Notes: generated from the sequence alone by a model not told the origin. A stretch of DNA of 54,861 nucleotides from Sporosarcina luteola (GCF_023715535.1 NZ_JAMBOI010000016.1:1-54861), one strand, 5' to 3'; shown: positions 1 through 10,138, numbered from the stretch's first letter. Program-made: numbers and translations.

Positions 1-29
1 ATATCTAGGTTAAAATTAAGTTGGGCCAT
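1..29 (-). CDS. 5' end of a probable IS256-type (mutator) transposase, truncated by the window
   Basis: An ATG at 29 on the minus strand follows GGAGG with 8-nt spacing and opens MAQLNFNLD before the sequence ends. The start resembles the N-terminus of Firmicute mutator transposases (MTQVHFTLK in IS256). Combined with the terminal-repeat-like sequence at 101-121, a transposase is the best reading. Only about 9 residues are visible, so intactness cannot be judged. Confidence 0.5.
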
Positions 30-121
30 TTTCCATTCCTCCAAATGTTTATCGTGGTTGAAAACATTTTATCACAGGGGATGGAAAAGGCCTTTTCCTA
101 TTTACACAATTATATGGACTC
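1..121 (-). mobile_element. End of an IS256-family-like insertion sequence, cut by the window edge
   Basis: The stretch at 101-121 read on the minus strand contains TATAATTGTGTAAA after AGTCC. This closely resembles the terminal inverted repeat I know for IS256 (AGTCCGTATAATTGTGTAAA). Inward of it lies a Shine-Dalgarno (GGAGG) and the first codons of a transposase-like gene. The outer end is therefore near 121, and the rest of the element lies left of the window. A target-site duplication cannot be checked because the other end is missing. The call is mixed: sequence plus remembered family terminal repeat. Confidence 0.6.
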
Positions 122-129
122 AATCAATT

Positions 130-190
130 TTTGAGCGCGGATCCGATTTCTTGAGCGCGGAGCGGCTTGCTCTCGGCGCGAGCAACCTAC
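130..190. repeat. Three degenerate copies of a GC-rich about 21-bp unit (TTGAGCGCGG type)
   Basis: TTGAGCGCGG occurs at 131 and 151, and a diverged copy (CTCGGCGCGAG) follows at 172. The same unit family (TTTGAGCGCGG and TTTGGACGCG) builds the long tandem array at 38360-38632. It sits directly beside the insertion-sequence end. I see no coding or RNA-gene signature in it. Confidence 0.6.
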
Positions 191-268
191 AGTAACCGTT
201 AGCATAATCGGCGTTTTCTTAGGGAATAATAAATTTTATGCTCTGTTACAAAAGGAGAGGGATATACG

Positions 269-1264
269 TTGAAGAAATACAATTTCATACTACTAATAGG
301 GCTATTTTGCTTTTCGCCGATTATTGCAAATGCCCATGTAAAATGGTTTACAGAAATTGAGCCAGAAAAGGTATCTATTGAGCAAATTCTTTCGAGAGAA
401 TTCATCGTGTTATCCTTACTAATTGCTCTCTTCTTAGCGTTATTGTCTCAATTCATACCACAGCTGATGAAGATCCCGGGTGTCGCTACCATCGATATGA
501 AATTAGATGGATACCGGAAATACTCTCGTTATATCCTTCAATACGGTACAGCTGCCGCATTTATCCTGCAAGTAGTAAACAGAACGATGTTTGCACCTGA
601 GTTCACTATCCACCATAGTTGGCAAACGGCTGTTATGTGGGCGATTATTGTTTTACTGCTAATTCCGCATCACGTAGCAACAAAAATTGCATCTCTACTA
701 ATGCTTGGTTTATTTCTCTATATTTGGAGTTATTCCGGTTGGTTTCATATGCTGGATTATGGGTTTTACCTAGCTATTATCGGCGTTTTATTGGTTGGAA
801 GAACGAAATTGGAGACGGCGGGGTTTCCATTCCTTTACCTCGGTACAGGTTTAAGTTTATGTTGGGTTGCAGTGGAAAAATGGGTATATCCTGGCATGAC
901 GATCGATATTATTCAACGGCATGATGTTCCTACATTTGGCTTTCCCCCAGAACTATTTATTGTTCTTTCAGCTTTTATAGAATTCGTTGTTGGCTACCTA
1001 TTAGTCGTCGGTATTCTCAACCGTTTATTGGCTGTTGTCGTAACAATTTTATTCATCCTGACAACGACCATATTTGGCTATACCGAAGTAGTAGGACATG
1101 GAATGATTCATATTGTTTTATTAATCTTTATCATCGAAGGGATATCTTTTTATCACCCTCCCGTTAAAATGCATAAGAATAGAATGGACCAAATGATATT
1201 TGTTTTCTTGAACTTTTTATTTGTGCTTAGTACATTTTTATTGATCTATTACCGATTTGCATAA
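269..1264 (+). CDS. DoxX-like integral membrane protein
   Basis: The 331-aa protein has a likely signal peptide (residues 1-22, ending in ANA) followed by HVKWF, a sequence typical of the mature N-terminus of DoxX-like membrane proteins. About seven further hydrophobic segments follow, the first near residues 46-66. The start is TTG, preceded by AAGGAGAGG at a suitable distance. DoxX-family proteins are linked to redox or sulfur chemistry in membranes, but no catalytic residue is visible here. The gene stands alone between a repeat region and a strong terminator, so context gives no role. Membrane topology is well supported; function is not. Confidence 0.65.
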   Translation: MKKYNFILLIGLFCFSPIIANAHVKWFTEIEPEKVSIEQILSREFIVLSLLIALFLALLSQFIPQLMKIPGVATIDMKLDGYRKYSRYILQYGTAAAFILQVVNRTMFAPEFTIHHSWQTAVMWAIIVLLLIPHHVATKIASLLMLGLFLYIWSYSGWFHMLDYGFYLAIIGVLLVGRTKLETAGFPFLYLGTGLSLCWVAVEKWVYPGMTIDIIQRHDVPTFGFPPELFIVLSAFIEFVVGYLLVVGILNRLLAVVVTILFILTTTIFGYTEVVGHGMIHIVLLIFIIEGISFYHPPVKMHKNRMDQMIFVFLNFLFVLSTFLLIYYRFA

Positions 1265-1315
1265 AAAAGACTGCCACAGAAAGTCAGTTTTCACTGACTT
1301 TCTGGGCAGTCTTTT
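1262..1315 (+). terminator. Intrinsic terminator after the DoxX-like gene
   Basis: AAAAAGACTGCC and CAGAAAGTCAGT pair with ACTGACTTTCTG and GGCAGTCTTTTT around a TTTC loop. This gives a stem of more than 20 bp, and the 3' arm ends in a T-run. It begins at the stop codon. Confidence 0.9.
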
Positions 1316-1337
1316 TTGCCGTCTACGTCTAGACTTC

Positions 1338-1436
1338 GGGCGCCAGAGGCTCGGGGTCATAAGTCAAAGCTGCTCTGTGGCAAAAAGCGCCACGCCGGAG
1401 CTTCGCCTTATGCCTGTCGCCGCTATGCAGGCGCCC
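1338..1436. repeat. Nested palindromic intergenic element
   Basis: Four arm pairs nest inside one another: GGGCGCC (1338) with GGCGCCC (1430), CATAAG (1358) with CTTATG (1407), AAGCT with AGCTT, and GTGGC with GCCAC at the centre. The 99-bp segment has no ORF or T-run. It looks like a REP- or MITE-type intergenic element, or a structured RNA in the tail of one of the two converging transcripts. Confidence 0.6.
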
Positions 1437-1446
1437 TACGCTTTTG

Positions 1447-2607
1447 TTAATCATGTTTTACATTGTAGCAAACGATAACAGAGCCTGTTTTCGCTTCTCC
1501 TTGGATATGGATTGGTGTGGCGTCGCCTTCCACGTCCTTGTTGAAGATGATTGTTCGGTGCAGAAACTGTTCTTGCTCAGTCGTTTTACTGACATCATTC
1601 AGCTGAAGATCCAAACGGCCCATATTTGTGGAGATTTCACCACGAAGAGGAGCGTCGGATGGAATGTAGATTTCAACGGAACCGCTCACTGTTTTGGCAT
1701 CGATTTTTTGTGCTGCGGCATCAGTCGTAGTCACGACTACATGGCCATTCAACGATTTCGCCTCGACATCTTTCAATTTTCCGGCTACGTAGACGCGACC
1801 GTTGATCGTTTCGGCTTCCAACGTTTCGCCTGTACTATCATTTAAACGGATTGATCCATTCCCCGCTTCCAACTCTGCCTCTTTAAAGTTGATCCGCTCA
1901 ACATCCACTTTACCGTTCGCCGTTTTCGTATAGAGTCGATCGACAGAAATGTCTTTCATGTTGAAGTTACCATTGAGCAGCCGCACAGAAAACTTCCGGT
2001 ACTCCTGTTTTGGGATGAAAAGGTCGACATTGACCTGACTTAATTTCAAATCACTTAAATAACGCAGTTTGCCTTCGTCTTTCAGGAAAATCAATTTATC
2101 AAGAAATTCTTTCTTTGCATCTTCTTCTGATCGGCCGTTAAAGGATTTCACAGTGAATTCAGCTCGAATTTCCGAGTTGTCCGTTGCATGGATCGAGACG
2201 CTTCCATGATCCACATCGACAAGGATTTCATTCAAACCGTCCGCTTGCTTCACAATCGTGTGTTGGAAAATAGAGCTTCCACCAAACGGAGCGTCGAAAT
2301 CGAATCCTTTCACTCTTTCAACTGTCGATTGCATGAACTGCATGAAACGATCTCCCACCGTCACAAAATCCTTCCGGATATCTTCAATGAATTCATCCAT
2401 CGATGGGTCCTTGTCTTGCGATCTTCCGGAGTAATCCTTCGAGCTTTCTTGCTGAAATTCTTCATTATAGACCTTCGTTTCATCCATTTGTGATGAATCG
2501 GTCGTGGATTGTCTCTTCTCCATCGTCTCCAATAGAGTCAAGGCTTCGTCCATTGAGATTGTGCCGTTTTCCAACATTGTCAAGATACGTTTGCGTTCGT
2601 TCTGCAT
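1447..2607 (-). CDS. yvlB: DUF4097 / YvlB-LiaX-type envelope stress-associated protein
   Basis: The start is placed at ATG 2607 because AGGAGG lies 7 nt upstream; the frame stays open further 5' but without a ribosome site. The 386-aa product begins with a short helical domain (ERKRILTMLENGTISMDEA, about residues 3-22) typical of the YvlB/LiaX N-terminus. A charged linker follows. From about residue 140 there is a repetitive beta-structure with NG-x-V-x-V turns (DUF4097). There is no signal peptide or membrane segment. Relatives take part in cell-envelope antimicrobial-peptide responses; that is family knowledge. It follows uvrA with a 116-nt gap and is probably read from the same direction. 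Confidence 0.8.
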   Translation of the reverse strand: MQNERKRILTMLENGTISMDEALTLLETMEKRQSTTDSSQMDETKVYNEEFQQESSKDYSGRSQDKDPSMDEFIEDIRKDFVTVGDRFMQFMQSTVERVKGFDFDAPFGGSSIFQHTIVKQADGLNEILVDVDHGSVSIHATDNSEIRAEFTVKSFNGRSEEDAKKEFLDKLIFLKDEGKLRYLSDLKLSQVNVDLFIPKQEYRKFSVRLLNGNFNMKDISVDRLYTKTANGKVDVERINFKEAELEAGNGSIRLNDSTGETLEAETINGRVYVAGKLKDVEAKSLNGHVVVTTTDAAAQKIDAKTVSGSVEIYIPSDAPLRGEISTNMGRLDLQLNDVSKTTEQEQFLHRTIIFNKDVEGDATPIHIQGEAKTGSVIVCYNVKHD

Positions 2608-2723
2608 CTTTCCGCCTCCTAGGTATGCTTGAAATTTCCTTTGCAGTAGAGTCCCCGCCAATTGCAAACCGATGGAGACTTCTTCAACACTTACTATATA
2701 TACGAATCATTAATCAGAAGGTT

Positions 2724-5594
2724 TCATTCTTTTCCGGCGGCGGTTTCAATCAGCTCTTTCATTCTTTGCCTGTCACGTTCCAAAATCGGTTTTAAATAGT
2801 GGCCAGTATAGGAGACTTTATTTTCAGCCACTTGCTCTGGAGTTCCGATTGCAATGATTTGGCCGCCTTTGTCGCCGCCTTCAGGTCCGAGATCGATAAT
2901 ATGGTCGACGGTTTTGATGACGTCGAGATTATGTTCGATGACAAGGACGGTATTTCCGGTATCAACGAGCCGCTGCAAGACGAGAAGCAGTTTTTCAATA
3001 TCGTGGACATGCAGTCCCGTTGTCGGTTCGTCTAGTATATAAAACGATTTGCCGTTGGAACGCTTATGCAATTCCGAGGCAAGTTTCACCCTTTGCGCTT
3101 CACCGCCTGACAATGTCGTGGCGGGTTGTCCAAGTTGAACGTACCCAAGGCCAACATCGACAATCGTTTGCAGTTTTCTGCTGATTTTAGGGATGTTTTC
3201 AAAGAAGACAAGTGCATCTTCGACAGTCATCGAAAGGACATCCGCAATATTTTTCCCTTTGTACGTCACTTCAAGCGTTTCACGGTTATATCTTTTCCCG
3301 TGGCATACTTCACAAGGGACATACACGTCAGGAAGGAAATGCATTTCAATCTTGATGATTCCATCACCGCGGCAAGCTTCGCAGCGTCCGCCTTTTACGT
3401 TGAAACTGAATCGCCCTTTTTTGTAGCCTCTCACTTTCGCCTCGTTTGTCATGGCGAAGACATCACGAACGTCATCAAACACCCCTGTATAGGTCGCAGG
3501 GTTCGATCTTGGAGTCCGTCCGATTGGGGATTGGTCAATCTCAATGACCTTTTCCAATTCCTCAAGACCCGTTACGGATGTGAATCTCCCAGGCTTCTGC
3601 TTGGAGCGGTTCAACTTCTGGGCAAGCACTTTGTATAGCACTTCATTTACGAGTGTACTTTTCCCGGAGCCTGAAACGCCTGTCACGGCAATGAACTGTC
3701 CTAATGGAAAGTCCACATCAACATCCTTCAAATTATTCTCTGACGCATCCTTGATTGAAACGATCCTGCCATCAGGCTGGCGCCGTTCTATCGGCAATGG
3801 GATGAACTTCTTGCCGCTCAAATATTGGCCGGTCAATGATTTAGGATCATTCATCACTTCTTCCGGTGTACCGGCAGAAACGATTTGTCCTCCCGCAGCA
3901 CCTGCTCCTGGACCAATGTCAATCAAATAATCCGCAGCAATCATCGTATCTTCATCATGCTCAACGACAATGAGCGTATTTCCGATATCCCGCATGCTCT
4001 GCAGTGTGCCGATGAGACGGTCGTTGTCACGCTGATGAAGGCCGATCGAAGGCTCGTCCAATATATAGAGGACGCCTGTCAAGCGAGATCCGATTTGCGT
4101 GGCAAGCCGGATACGCTGCGCCTCTCCGCCTGATAATGTGCCCGCCGCTCTTGACAACGTCAGATAATCCAGGCCGACATTGATGAGGAATCCTAGTCTC
4201 TCGGCGATTTCCCGCAAGATGAGTCTTGCGATTTGCATATCCTTTTCAGATAGGACTAGATTGTTGAAAAAACGGTCCGCTTCCGTAATGGACAATGACG
4301 TAACTTCCCCGATATGCGTCCCGTTCACCTTAACTGCGAGCGTCTCCTCTTTCAATCGGTATCCGTGACATGCCGGACATGCGCGGCTTGCCATGTATTT
4401 CTCCATTTGTTCTCGTATATAATCGGAGGATGTCTCCTTGAAACGTCTCTCCACATTTGCAAGAACGCCTTCAAAATAAATGTTATTCACCCGTGTATTG
4501 CCGAATTCATTCGTATATTGGAATTTAATCTTTTCTTCTCTCGAACCATAGAGGATGATGTTCAGATCATCATCCGGCAAATCTTTCACCGGCACATCCA
4601 TCGGTATCTTGAAATGCTTGCAGATTGTTTTCAACAGCTCGGGGTAGTATTGGGAGCTCGTTGGTATCCATGGCGCAATGGTATTTTCATTCAAAGAGAG
4701 TGAATTATCCGGGATGACGAGATCGGGATCCACCTCTAGCTTCGTCCCAAGGCCATCACAATCCGGACATGCCCCGAATGGACTGTTGAATGAAAACATA
4801 CGCGGTTCCAGTTCCCCGATGGAAAATCCACAGATCGGACATGCATGATGCTCGCTGAACAGCAATTCTTCGACATCAATTACATCAACCAATACATTTC
4901 CTTCAGCTAAAAGTAATGCCGACTCGAGGGAATCACTCAGACGGGCTTCAATCCCCTCTTTCACCACAATCCGGTCGATAACGACTTCAATCGTATGTTT
5001 CTTATTTTTATTCAGTTCAATATTATCATCGAGATCGATTACATCACCGTTGACGCGAATCCGGACATAACCTTGTTTCTTGATATCCTCAATCAGCTTC
5101 GCATGTGTCCCTTTCCTGCCGGATATGACAGGCGCCAGGATTTGAAGCCTTGAACGTTCCGGCAATTGCATGATCCGATCGACCATCTGCTCGATCGTTT
5201 GGGAGGAGATTTCAATCCCGTGATTCGGACAGATCGGCTTGCCAACCCGTGCAAATAGCAATCGTAAGTAATCATAGATTTCAGTTACGGTTCCGACGGT
5301 GGAACGCGGATTGCGGCTTGTCGTCTTCTGATCGATCGAGATTGCGGGCGATAACCCTTCAATCACGTCTACGTCAGGCTTGTCCATCTGTCCTAAAAAT
5401 TGCCTCGCATAAGCAGAGAGCGATTCGACATACCGTCTTTGCCCTTCAGCATAAATCGTATCGAATGCAAGGGACGATTTCCCCGAGCCGGACAAGCCGG
5501 TCATAACGACGAGCTTGTCACGCGGGATGCGGACATCAATATCTTTCAGGTTGTGCACCCTTGCACCTTGAATGACTATTTCCGTGTTTTTCAT
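2724..5594 (-). CDS. uvrA: Excinuclease ABC subunit A (UvrA)
   Basis: UvrA is the damage-sensing ATPase of nucleotide excision repair and loads UvrB on DNA. The 956-aa length is normal. Walker [10 protein letters not shown] lies at residues 33-41 and a second one, GVSGSGKST, in the C-terminal half. Both ABC signatures ([12 protein letters not shown] and [12 protein letters not shown]) are intact. Two CxxC...CxxC zinc modules are visible (CPIC...CPDC and CEAC...CEVC). The start lies 7 nt after the uvrB stop, so the two are clearly co-transcribed. Nothing appears truncated. Confidence 0.98.
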   Translation of the reverse strand: MKNTEIVIQGARVHNLKDIDVRIPRDKLVVMTGLSGSGKSSLAFDTIYAEGQRRYVESLSAYARQFLGQMDKPDVDVIEGLSPAISIDQKTTSRNPRSTVGTVTEIYDYLRLLFARVGKPICPNHGIEISSQTIEQMVDRIMQLPERSRLQILAPVISGRKGTHAKLIEDIKKQGYVRIRVNGDVIDLDDNIELNKNKKHTIEVVIDRIVVKEGIEARLSDSLESALLLAEGNVLVDVIDVEELLFSEHHACPICGFSIGELEPRMFSFNSPFGACPDCDGLGTKLEVDPDLVIPDNSLSLNENTIAPWIPTSSQYYPELLKTICKHFKIPMDVPVKDLPDDDLNIILYGSREEKIKFQYTNEFGNTRVNNIYFEGVLANVERRFKETSSDYIREQMEKYMASRACPACHGYRLKEETLAVKVNGTHIGEVTSLSITEADRFFNNLVLSEKDMQIARLILREIAERLGFLINVGLDYLTLSRAAGTLSGGEAQRIRLATQIGSRLTGVLYILDEPSIGLHQRDNDRLIGTLQSMRDIGNTLIVVEHDEDTMIAADYLIDIGPGAGAAGGQIVSAGTPEEVMNDPKSLTGQYLSGKKFIPLPIERRQPDGRIVSIKDASENNLKDVDVDFPLGQFIAVTGVSGSGKSTLVNEVLYKVLAQKLNRSKQKPGRFTSVTGLEELEKVIEIDQSPIGRTPRSNPATYTGVFDDVRDVFAMTNEAKVRGYKKGRFSFNVKGGRCEACRGDGIIKIEMHFLPDVYVPCEVCHGKRYNRETLEVTYKGKNIADVLSMTVEDALVFFENIPKISRKLQTIVDVGLGYVQLGQPATTLSGGEAQRVKLASELHKRSNGKSFYILDEPTTGLHVHDIEKLLLVLQRLVDTGNTVLVIEHNLDVIKTVDHIIDLGPEGGDKGGQIIAIGTPEQVAENKVSYTGHYLKPILERDRQRMKELIETAAGKE

Positions 5595-5601
5595 CGCATT
5601 T

Positions 5602-7584
5602 TCACCCTTCAGCCTTCAATTCTAGTATCGTATCACGCAATTCAGCAGCCCTTTCGAAATCAAGCGCTTTAGCCGCCTCTTTCATTTCCTTCTCAAGAGT
5701 CGCGAGCAATTTCACTTTTTCGTCCCTCGACAATTTCTTGCCTTTCGTCGCTTTTTCCAAGAAGGAGATATCCTCTTCCGCTACTTGGGTCGCCCTGATG
5801 ACGGCGCGAACTTCCTTCTTGATCGTCGTCGGAGTGATTCCATGCTTTTCATTGTACGCAATTTGGATCTCCCTACGTCTCGAGGTTTCATCAATCGCTT
5901 TTTTCATCGAATCCGTGTAACGGTCCGCATACATGATAACTCTTCCTTCAGAGTTACGAGCAGCCCGGCCGATTGTTTGAATGAGGGCGCGTTCGGAACG
6001 GAGGAACCCTTCCTTGTCGGCATCAAGAATCGCGACAAGCGAAACTTCGGGTATGTCGAGCCCTTCCCTCAGCAAGTTGATCCCTACGAGAACGTCGTAG
6101 GTGCCCAATCGGAGCTCCCTGATAATTTCAATCCGCTCCAATGTTTTGATCTCCGAATGCAAGTATTGGACTTTGATGCCGATATCCTTGAGATAGTCGG
6201 TAAGATCTTCGGACATCTTTTTCGTCAATGTAGTAATCAATACCCTTTCGTTGCGCTTTGTACGCTCATTAATTTCATCGATCAGATTATCGATCTGCCC
6301 TTCGATCGGCCGTACGTCAATGATCGGATCAAGCAAACCGGTTGGCCGGATGATCTGTTGAACCATTTCCGGTGTATGCTCAAGTTCGTAAGGACCTGGT
6401 GTTGCAGATACGTAGATGGCTTTGTTGACATACCCCTCAAATTCGTCAAACATGAGCGGCCTGTTGTCCAAGGCGGACGGAAGACGGAAACCATGATCGA
6501 CCAATACTTGTTTCCGCGCCTGGTCTCCGTTATACATGCCGCGGATTTGCGGCAAGGTGACATGGCTTTCATCGATAATCATCAGAAAATCTTCCGGGAA
6601 GTAGTCGAGCAGCGTGTAGGGGGTTGCCCCTGCAGGTCGTAATGTCAAATGCCTTGAATAGTTCTCGATCCCTGAGCAGAAGCCCATTTCCCGCATCATT
6701 TCCAAATCATAGCGGGTACGCTGCTCGAGCCGCTGTGCTTCTAGGAGTTTATCTTCCTTGCGCAGCACGGCGAGGCGCTCTTCCAATTCCGTTTCGATAT
6801 TCGCGATTGCCTTCACCATTTTCTCTTCGCCCGTGACGAAGTGGGATGCAGGGAAGATCGCGACATGTTCACGTTCGCCTAAAATTTCACCTGTAAGAGC
6901 ATCGACTTCACGGATACGATCAATTTCATCGCCAAAAAACTCGATGCGGATGCAATGTTCGTCCTGTGAAGCAGGGAATATTTCTACGACGTCTCCCCTG
7001 ACACGGAATGTCCCCCGTGTGAAACTAATATCGTTTCTTGAATATTGGATATCGACGAATCGTCGTAGTAGCTCATTCCGACCGATTTCCATGCCTGACC
7101 TAAGCGAAACGACATGCTTCCCGTACTCCTCCGGCGAACCGAGGCCGTAAATGCAAGATACGGATGCTACGATCAGTACATCATTCCTTTCGAACAAGGC
7201 AGACGTAGCGGAGTGGCGCAGCTTGTCAATCTCGTCGTTGATTGTCGCGTCCTTCTCTATATAAGTGTCCGTATGCGGCATGTATGCTTCCGGTTGGTAG
7301 AAATCATAGAAGCTGACAAAATACTCGACCGCATTATTCGGAAAGAATTCTTTGAACTCGCTGTACAATTGGCCAGCGAGTGTTTTATTATGTGCAATGA
7401 CTAGTGTCGGTTTATTGACTTCTGTTAAAACGTTTGAAACGGTGAACGTCTTCCCTGTTCCGGTCGCCCCTAAAAGCGTCTGGTGCTTTTTGCCTTCCTT
7501 GATGCCTTCCACAAGCTGTGAAATGGCGGCAGGTTGGTCGCCTAGCGGAACGTAAGGAGCGTGCAAATCGAATTTCTGGACCAT
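5602..7584 (-). CDS. uvrB: Excinuclease ABC subunit B (UvrB)
   Basis: UvrB is the helicase-like damage-verification subunit that pairs with UvrA and then UvrC. The 660-aa protein has Walker A GATGTGKT at residues 39-46, the DESH helicase motif II followed by [11 protein letters not shown], and a C-terminal UVR domain that binds UvrC ([20 protein letters not shown]). The start at 7584 follows a GGGGAGGGG ribosome site. It is the first gene of the uvrB-uvrA-yvlB run. I did not find a convincing SOS box upstream by eye. Confidence 0.98.
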   Translation of the reverse strand: MVQKFDLHAPYVPLGDQPAAISQLVEGIKEGKKHQTLLGATGTGKTFTVSNVLTEVNKPTLVIAHNKTLAGQLYSEFKEFFPNNAVEYFVSFYDFYQPEAYMPHTDTYIEKDATINDEIDKLRHSATSALFERNDVLIVASVSCIYGLGSPEEYGKHVVSLRSGMEIGRNELLRRFVDIQYSRNDISFTRGTFRVRGDVVEIFPASQDEHCIRIEFFGDEIDRIREVDALTGEILGEREHVAIFPASHFVTGEEKMVKAIANIETELEERLAVLRKEDKLLEAQRLEQRTRYDLEMMREMGFCSGIENYSRHLTLRPAGATPYTLLDYFPEDFLMIIDESHVTLPQIRGMYNGDQARKQVLVDHGFRLPSALDNRPLMFDEFEGYVNKAIYVSATPGPYELEHTPEMVQQIIRPTGLLDPIIDVRPIEGQIDNLIDEINERTKRNERVLITTLTKKMSEDLTDYLKDIGIKVQYLHSEIKTLERIEIIRELRLGTYDVLVGINLLREGLDIPEVSLVAILDADKEGFLRSERALIQTIGRAARNSEGRVIMYADRYTDSMKKAIDETSRRREIQIAYNEKHGITPTTIKKEVRAVIRATQVAEEDISFLEKATKGKKLSRDEKVKLLATLEKEMKEAAKALDFERAAELRDTILELKAEG

Positions 7585-7678
7585 AACAAGCCCCTCCCCA
7601 AATGAATTATCTCCATTTTACCATAGACAAGTCCAAGACCAAAGAAATAAGAGAACATACGTTCAAAATAAAAGTGAA

Positions 7679-7776
7679 GGCGGCCCGTTTAGCTCCGACA
7701 AGCGATGGAGGGCTTGAATAAAAGGCGCTTTTTGCCTTTTGCTTCAAGACCGAAGCGACTCGAGGAGCTGGCCGCC
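7679..7776. repeat. Large imperfect hairpin element in the uvrB upstream spacer
   Basis: GGCGGCC (7679) and AGCTCC (7691) pair with GGAGCT (7764) and GGCCGCC (7770). Inside, GCTTGAATAAAAGGC pairs with GCCTTTTGCTTCAAG around a short loop. The resulting about 98-nt structure has no T-run and no ORF. It resembles the element at 1338-1436 in style, though not in sequence. It lies about 95 bp upstream of the uvrB start, between uvrB and the terminator of the next gene. Confidence 0.6.
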
Positions 7777-7796
7777 GGAACTGGCCAGTCGAATAA

Positions 7797-7852
7797 ATTA
7801 AAAAGCGGGTCTGCACAGCTAATCGATTGACGATTAGCAGGCAGCCCGCTTT
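7797..7852 (-). terminator. Intrinsic terminator after the IDEAL-domain gene
   Basis: AAAGCGGG...CTGC...GCTAATCG pairs with CGATTAGC...GCAG...CCCGCTTT. On the minus strand the stem is followed by TTTTTAAT. It starts 7 nt past the stop codon at 7859. Confidence 0.85.
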
Positions 7853-7858
7853 AGTTGA

Positions 7859-8092
7859 TCAATTTTCTTCAAGTTTCATCAGTTCATCCGTCAGACTTTT
7901 GAAGGCGTACTCGTCCTTATCATCAAGTGCAAGATCAATCAGCCGCAGGAGGCGTTTTTTCGTTTGCTCCCGATGAATATGATTCAGGAATAGATCCATA
8001 TAAATATCATTCAACAATCTTTCTGCTTGAAGCGAAGTACTATTTTTCCCCACGGCTTTTAAGAACTCGGCATATGAATAATTGTTTTCCAT
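7859..8092 (-). CDS. Small IDEAL-domain protein
   Basis: The 77-aa product starts at ATG 8092 with GGTGAGG upstream; the longer frame has no ribosome site. Its C-terminal half (RLIDLALDDKDEYAFKSLT) matches the IDEAL domain pattern, in which an acidic I/L-D-x-A-L motif precedes a Phe. IDEAL proteins of Bacillales include adaptor-like and YpiB-type proteins, but the function of most short ones is unknown. It is soluble and rich in Leu, Asp and Lys. It sits downstream of ecsB where B. subtilis would carry ecsC, which is absent here. Confidence 0.7.
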   Translation of the reverse strand: MENNYSYAEFLKAVGKNSTSLQAERLLNDIYMDLFLNHIHREQTKKRLLRLIDLALDDKDEYAFKSLTDELMKLEEN

Positions 8093-8193
8093 TTCCCTCA
8101 CCCCTGATGCCTTTTTTTCATTATACATAACACGGGGCATCAGTTGCAAGGTTTTTGGGAATATTCTATTTTTATTTTTTTAACATCAATTAT

Positions 8194-9405
8194 TCATGCT
8201 TCTTCCGGTTTTTCATTAGAAATCCGGATTGTCGCTTCGGAAATGACGAAGACAATGACCGCCATGATGACTGGCGGCAATGATACGCCGAATGTCATCA
8301 GCCCCGCCACGAGAACAGCTATCGACTGCAGCAGTTGAACGCCGCTAACTGTTTTGCGGATGGCAGGCACCCTCGTATTTTCCGTTTCAGGGAAGAGCAT
8401 GTCCATCCTGAAGTCATCCCCCGCCCGTAATGCATGGACCAATTGGATAGATGACGCAAATGCCAATGCACCGATGAAAATATAGACGACGATCGGGAAA
8501 GGAATGAGAACGACGCCTCCTACCGATAATGCCGTCAATCTGACCCATAGCCAAAAAATATCATCTGTGCGCACAAGAGTCCTTCGCAACAAATAGCGTT
8601 GAGGCGAATCTTGACCGAATTTTGCAGGACGCATAAGGAATCCGAGCCATGCACGGCGGCTGACCGATCCTTTCAAATGTGGAACGTCCGTGAAATAGTT
8701 TGCGAAACGGTAAAAACGCATCATGCGATTTTGCTCTAGCGTTATGAAATGTTCATAAGGAAACGGGTTTGCAACGCTTCTTTTCTTCCAGAATAAATAA
8801 TAGACTGCCATCAGCACACCGACGAGGGGGATGAAATATGGGCTGCCAGCTAGCATCACATATAGAATAAGCGCCGCCAACACAAACCGGACAAGGCGAT
8901 CTTTCCAAACACCCACCCCTTCATTGGCACGGCGGTAATGGTATTCCGTCTCGACGTACAGCCATTTCACAAGGAAAATGACGATGGCCGTCAGAATGAA
9001 TTGCGGTTTCCCTGCGACTTCTGTTGCCGCCAACAACGGCAAGAGGACGATGAATAGAATGTAGGGCACTGGCAGCTGGGAAACTAGTGAATAGCGCAGT
9101 GACCGTTTCAGATAGTCCTCAAGCTTATTTTCCATCGGAAGGAAAAAGACGATATCTGCAGGCTTCAGCAACGTAATCGGCGAGCCGATGGATAATGCCG
9201 CCCCGATGAGGACTGCAGCTAAGATTGCTGCAGGAAATTCGGATGGCACTTCCTTCAACCACTCGCTGTAGGCGTACCCGCCCGCCCCTATCGTAAAGAG
9301 AAGAACAATTGCCAAATGGCCGGTGAAGACGAACCTCATATACTTTTGCAGTTCATTCATATAACGGATAAAACGATCGCCCCAAATCTCACGCAAGTTG
9401 TTCAT
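8194..9405 (-). CDS. ecsB: ABC transporter membrane protein EcsB
   Basis: This is a 403-aa polytopic membrane protein with at least eight hydrophobic segments and the REIWGDRFIRYMNELQKYMRF N-terminus seen in EcsB proteins. The second ATG (9405) is preferred because GGGG lies 9 nt before it, against 3 nt for the ATG at 9411. Its 5' end overlaps ecsA. Ecs is needed in Bacillus for processing of secreted and competence-related proteins and for intramembrane proteolysis by RasP; that is family knowledge. No ecsC homologue follows. Confidence 0.88.
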   Translation of the reverse strand: MNNLREIWGDRFIRYMNELQKYMRFVFTGHLAIVLLFTIGAGGYAYSEWLKEVPSEFPAAILAAVLIGAALSIGSPITLLKPADIVFFLPMENKLEDYLKRSLRYSLVSQLPVPYILFIVLLPLLAATEVAGKPQFILTAIVIFLVKWLYVETEYHYRRANEGVGVWKDRLVRFVLAALILYVMLAGSPYFIPLVGVLMAVYYLFWKKRSVANPFPYEHFITLEQNRMMRFYRFANYFTDVPHLKGSVSRRAWLGFLMRPAKFGQDSPQRYLLRRTLVRTDDIFWLWVRLTALSVGGVVLIPFPIVVYIFIGALAFASSIQLVHALRAGDDFRMDMLFPETENTRVPAIRKTVSGVQLLQSIAVLVAGLMTFGVSLPPVIMAVIVFVISEATIRISNEKPEEA

Positions 9406-10138
9406 GATCATGATCCCCGGTCATTGAAATATAGAGCTCGTCCAAAGTGGCACCTGGCCTGTTGAAGGCTTTCCGCAAATCATCCATCGTCCCTTGTGCC
9501 CTTACCCGTCCTTCATGCAGCAGAATAATCCGGTCGCAATACTTTTCAGCAGTGGAAAGCACATGTGTCGACATCAATACGGAAGCGCCATTCGCTTTCC
9601 GTTCAGATATTTGATCGAGCAATGAACGGATTCCGATCGGGTCGAGTCCGACAAATGGCTCATCGATAATATACAGCGAAGGCTCCACTAAAAATGCACA
9701 TAAGATCATGACCTTTTGCCGCATCCCTTTTGAAAAATGAGATGGAAACCAATTCAGCCGCTTCTCCATCATGAACTCTTTCAATAGTATTTCAGTACGC
9801 GCCTCGAACGATTCACGATCTAGTCCATATGCCATCGCTGTCAATTCAAGATGTTCCTTCAGCGTCAGCTCTTCATATAGGATCGGTGTTTCCGGAATGT
9901 ATGTGAACGCTTTACGGTAAACTTCAGGGTTTTCGCGAAAGGTGACGCCATTCACAACAATTTCGCCTTCATGCGGATTCATAAGTCCGATAATATGCTT
10001 AATCGTTGTACTTTTCCCGGCACCGTTCAAGCCGATTAAGCCGACGAGCTCGCCCTTGCCGATTTCAAATGATAATTCATGCAGAACAGGCTTACGTGTA
10101 TACCCGCCTGTCACTTCTTTTACTTCTAGAATTGCCAT
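9389..10138 (-). CDS. ecsA: ABC transporter ATP-binding protein EcsA
   Basis: The 249-aa ATPase partner of EcsB is close to the B. subtilis length. Walker A is GLNGAGKST, the signature is FSKGMRQKVM and Walker B is LYIIDEPFVGLDP. The start is set to ATG 10138 (MAILEVKE) because GGAGG lies 6 nt upstream; an upstream ATG at 10144 would touch the ribosome site. The gene is divergent from hit, exactly as in B. subtilis, which supports the Ecs assignment over other ABC-2 type ATPases. Confidence 0.93.
   Translation of the reverse strand: MAILEVKEVTGGYTRKPVLHELSFEIGKGELVGLIGLNGAGKSTTIKHIIGLMNPHEGEIVVNGVTFRENPEVYRKAFTYIPETPILYEELTLKEHLELTAMAYGLDRESFEARTEILLKEFMMEKRLNWFPSHFSKGMRQKVMILCAFLVEPSLYIIDEPFVGLDPIGIRSLLDQISERKANGASVLMSTHVLSTAEKYCDRIILLHEGRVRAQGTMDDLRKAFNRPGATLDELYISMTGDHDHEQLA

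Noticed and set aside
1257..1845. Plus-strand ORFs after the DoxX-like gene
   Set aside because: They run through the terminator and palindrome and then antisense to yvlB, without ribosome sites.
2799..7555. Many plus-strand ORFs of 60-285 codons opposite uvrA and uvrB
   Set aside because: They are antisense shadows of highly conserved genes and have no ribosome sites or recognisable products.
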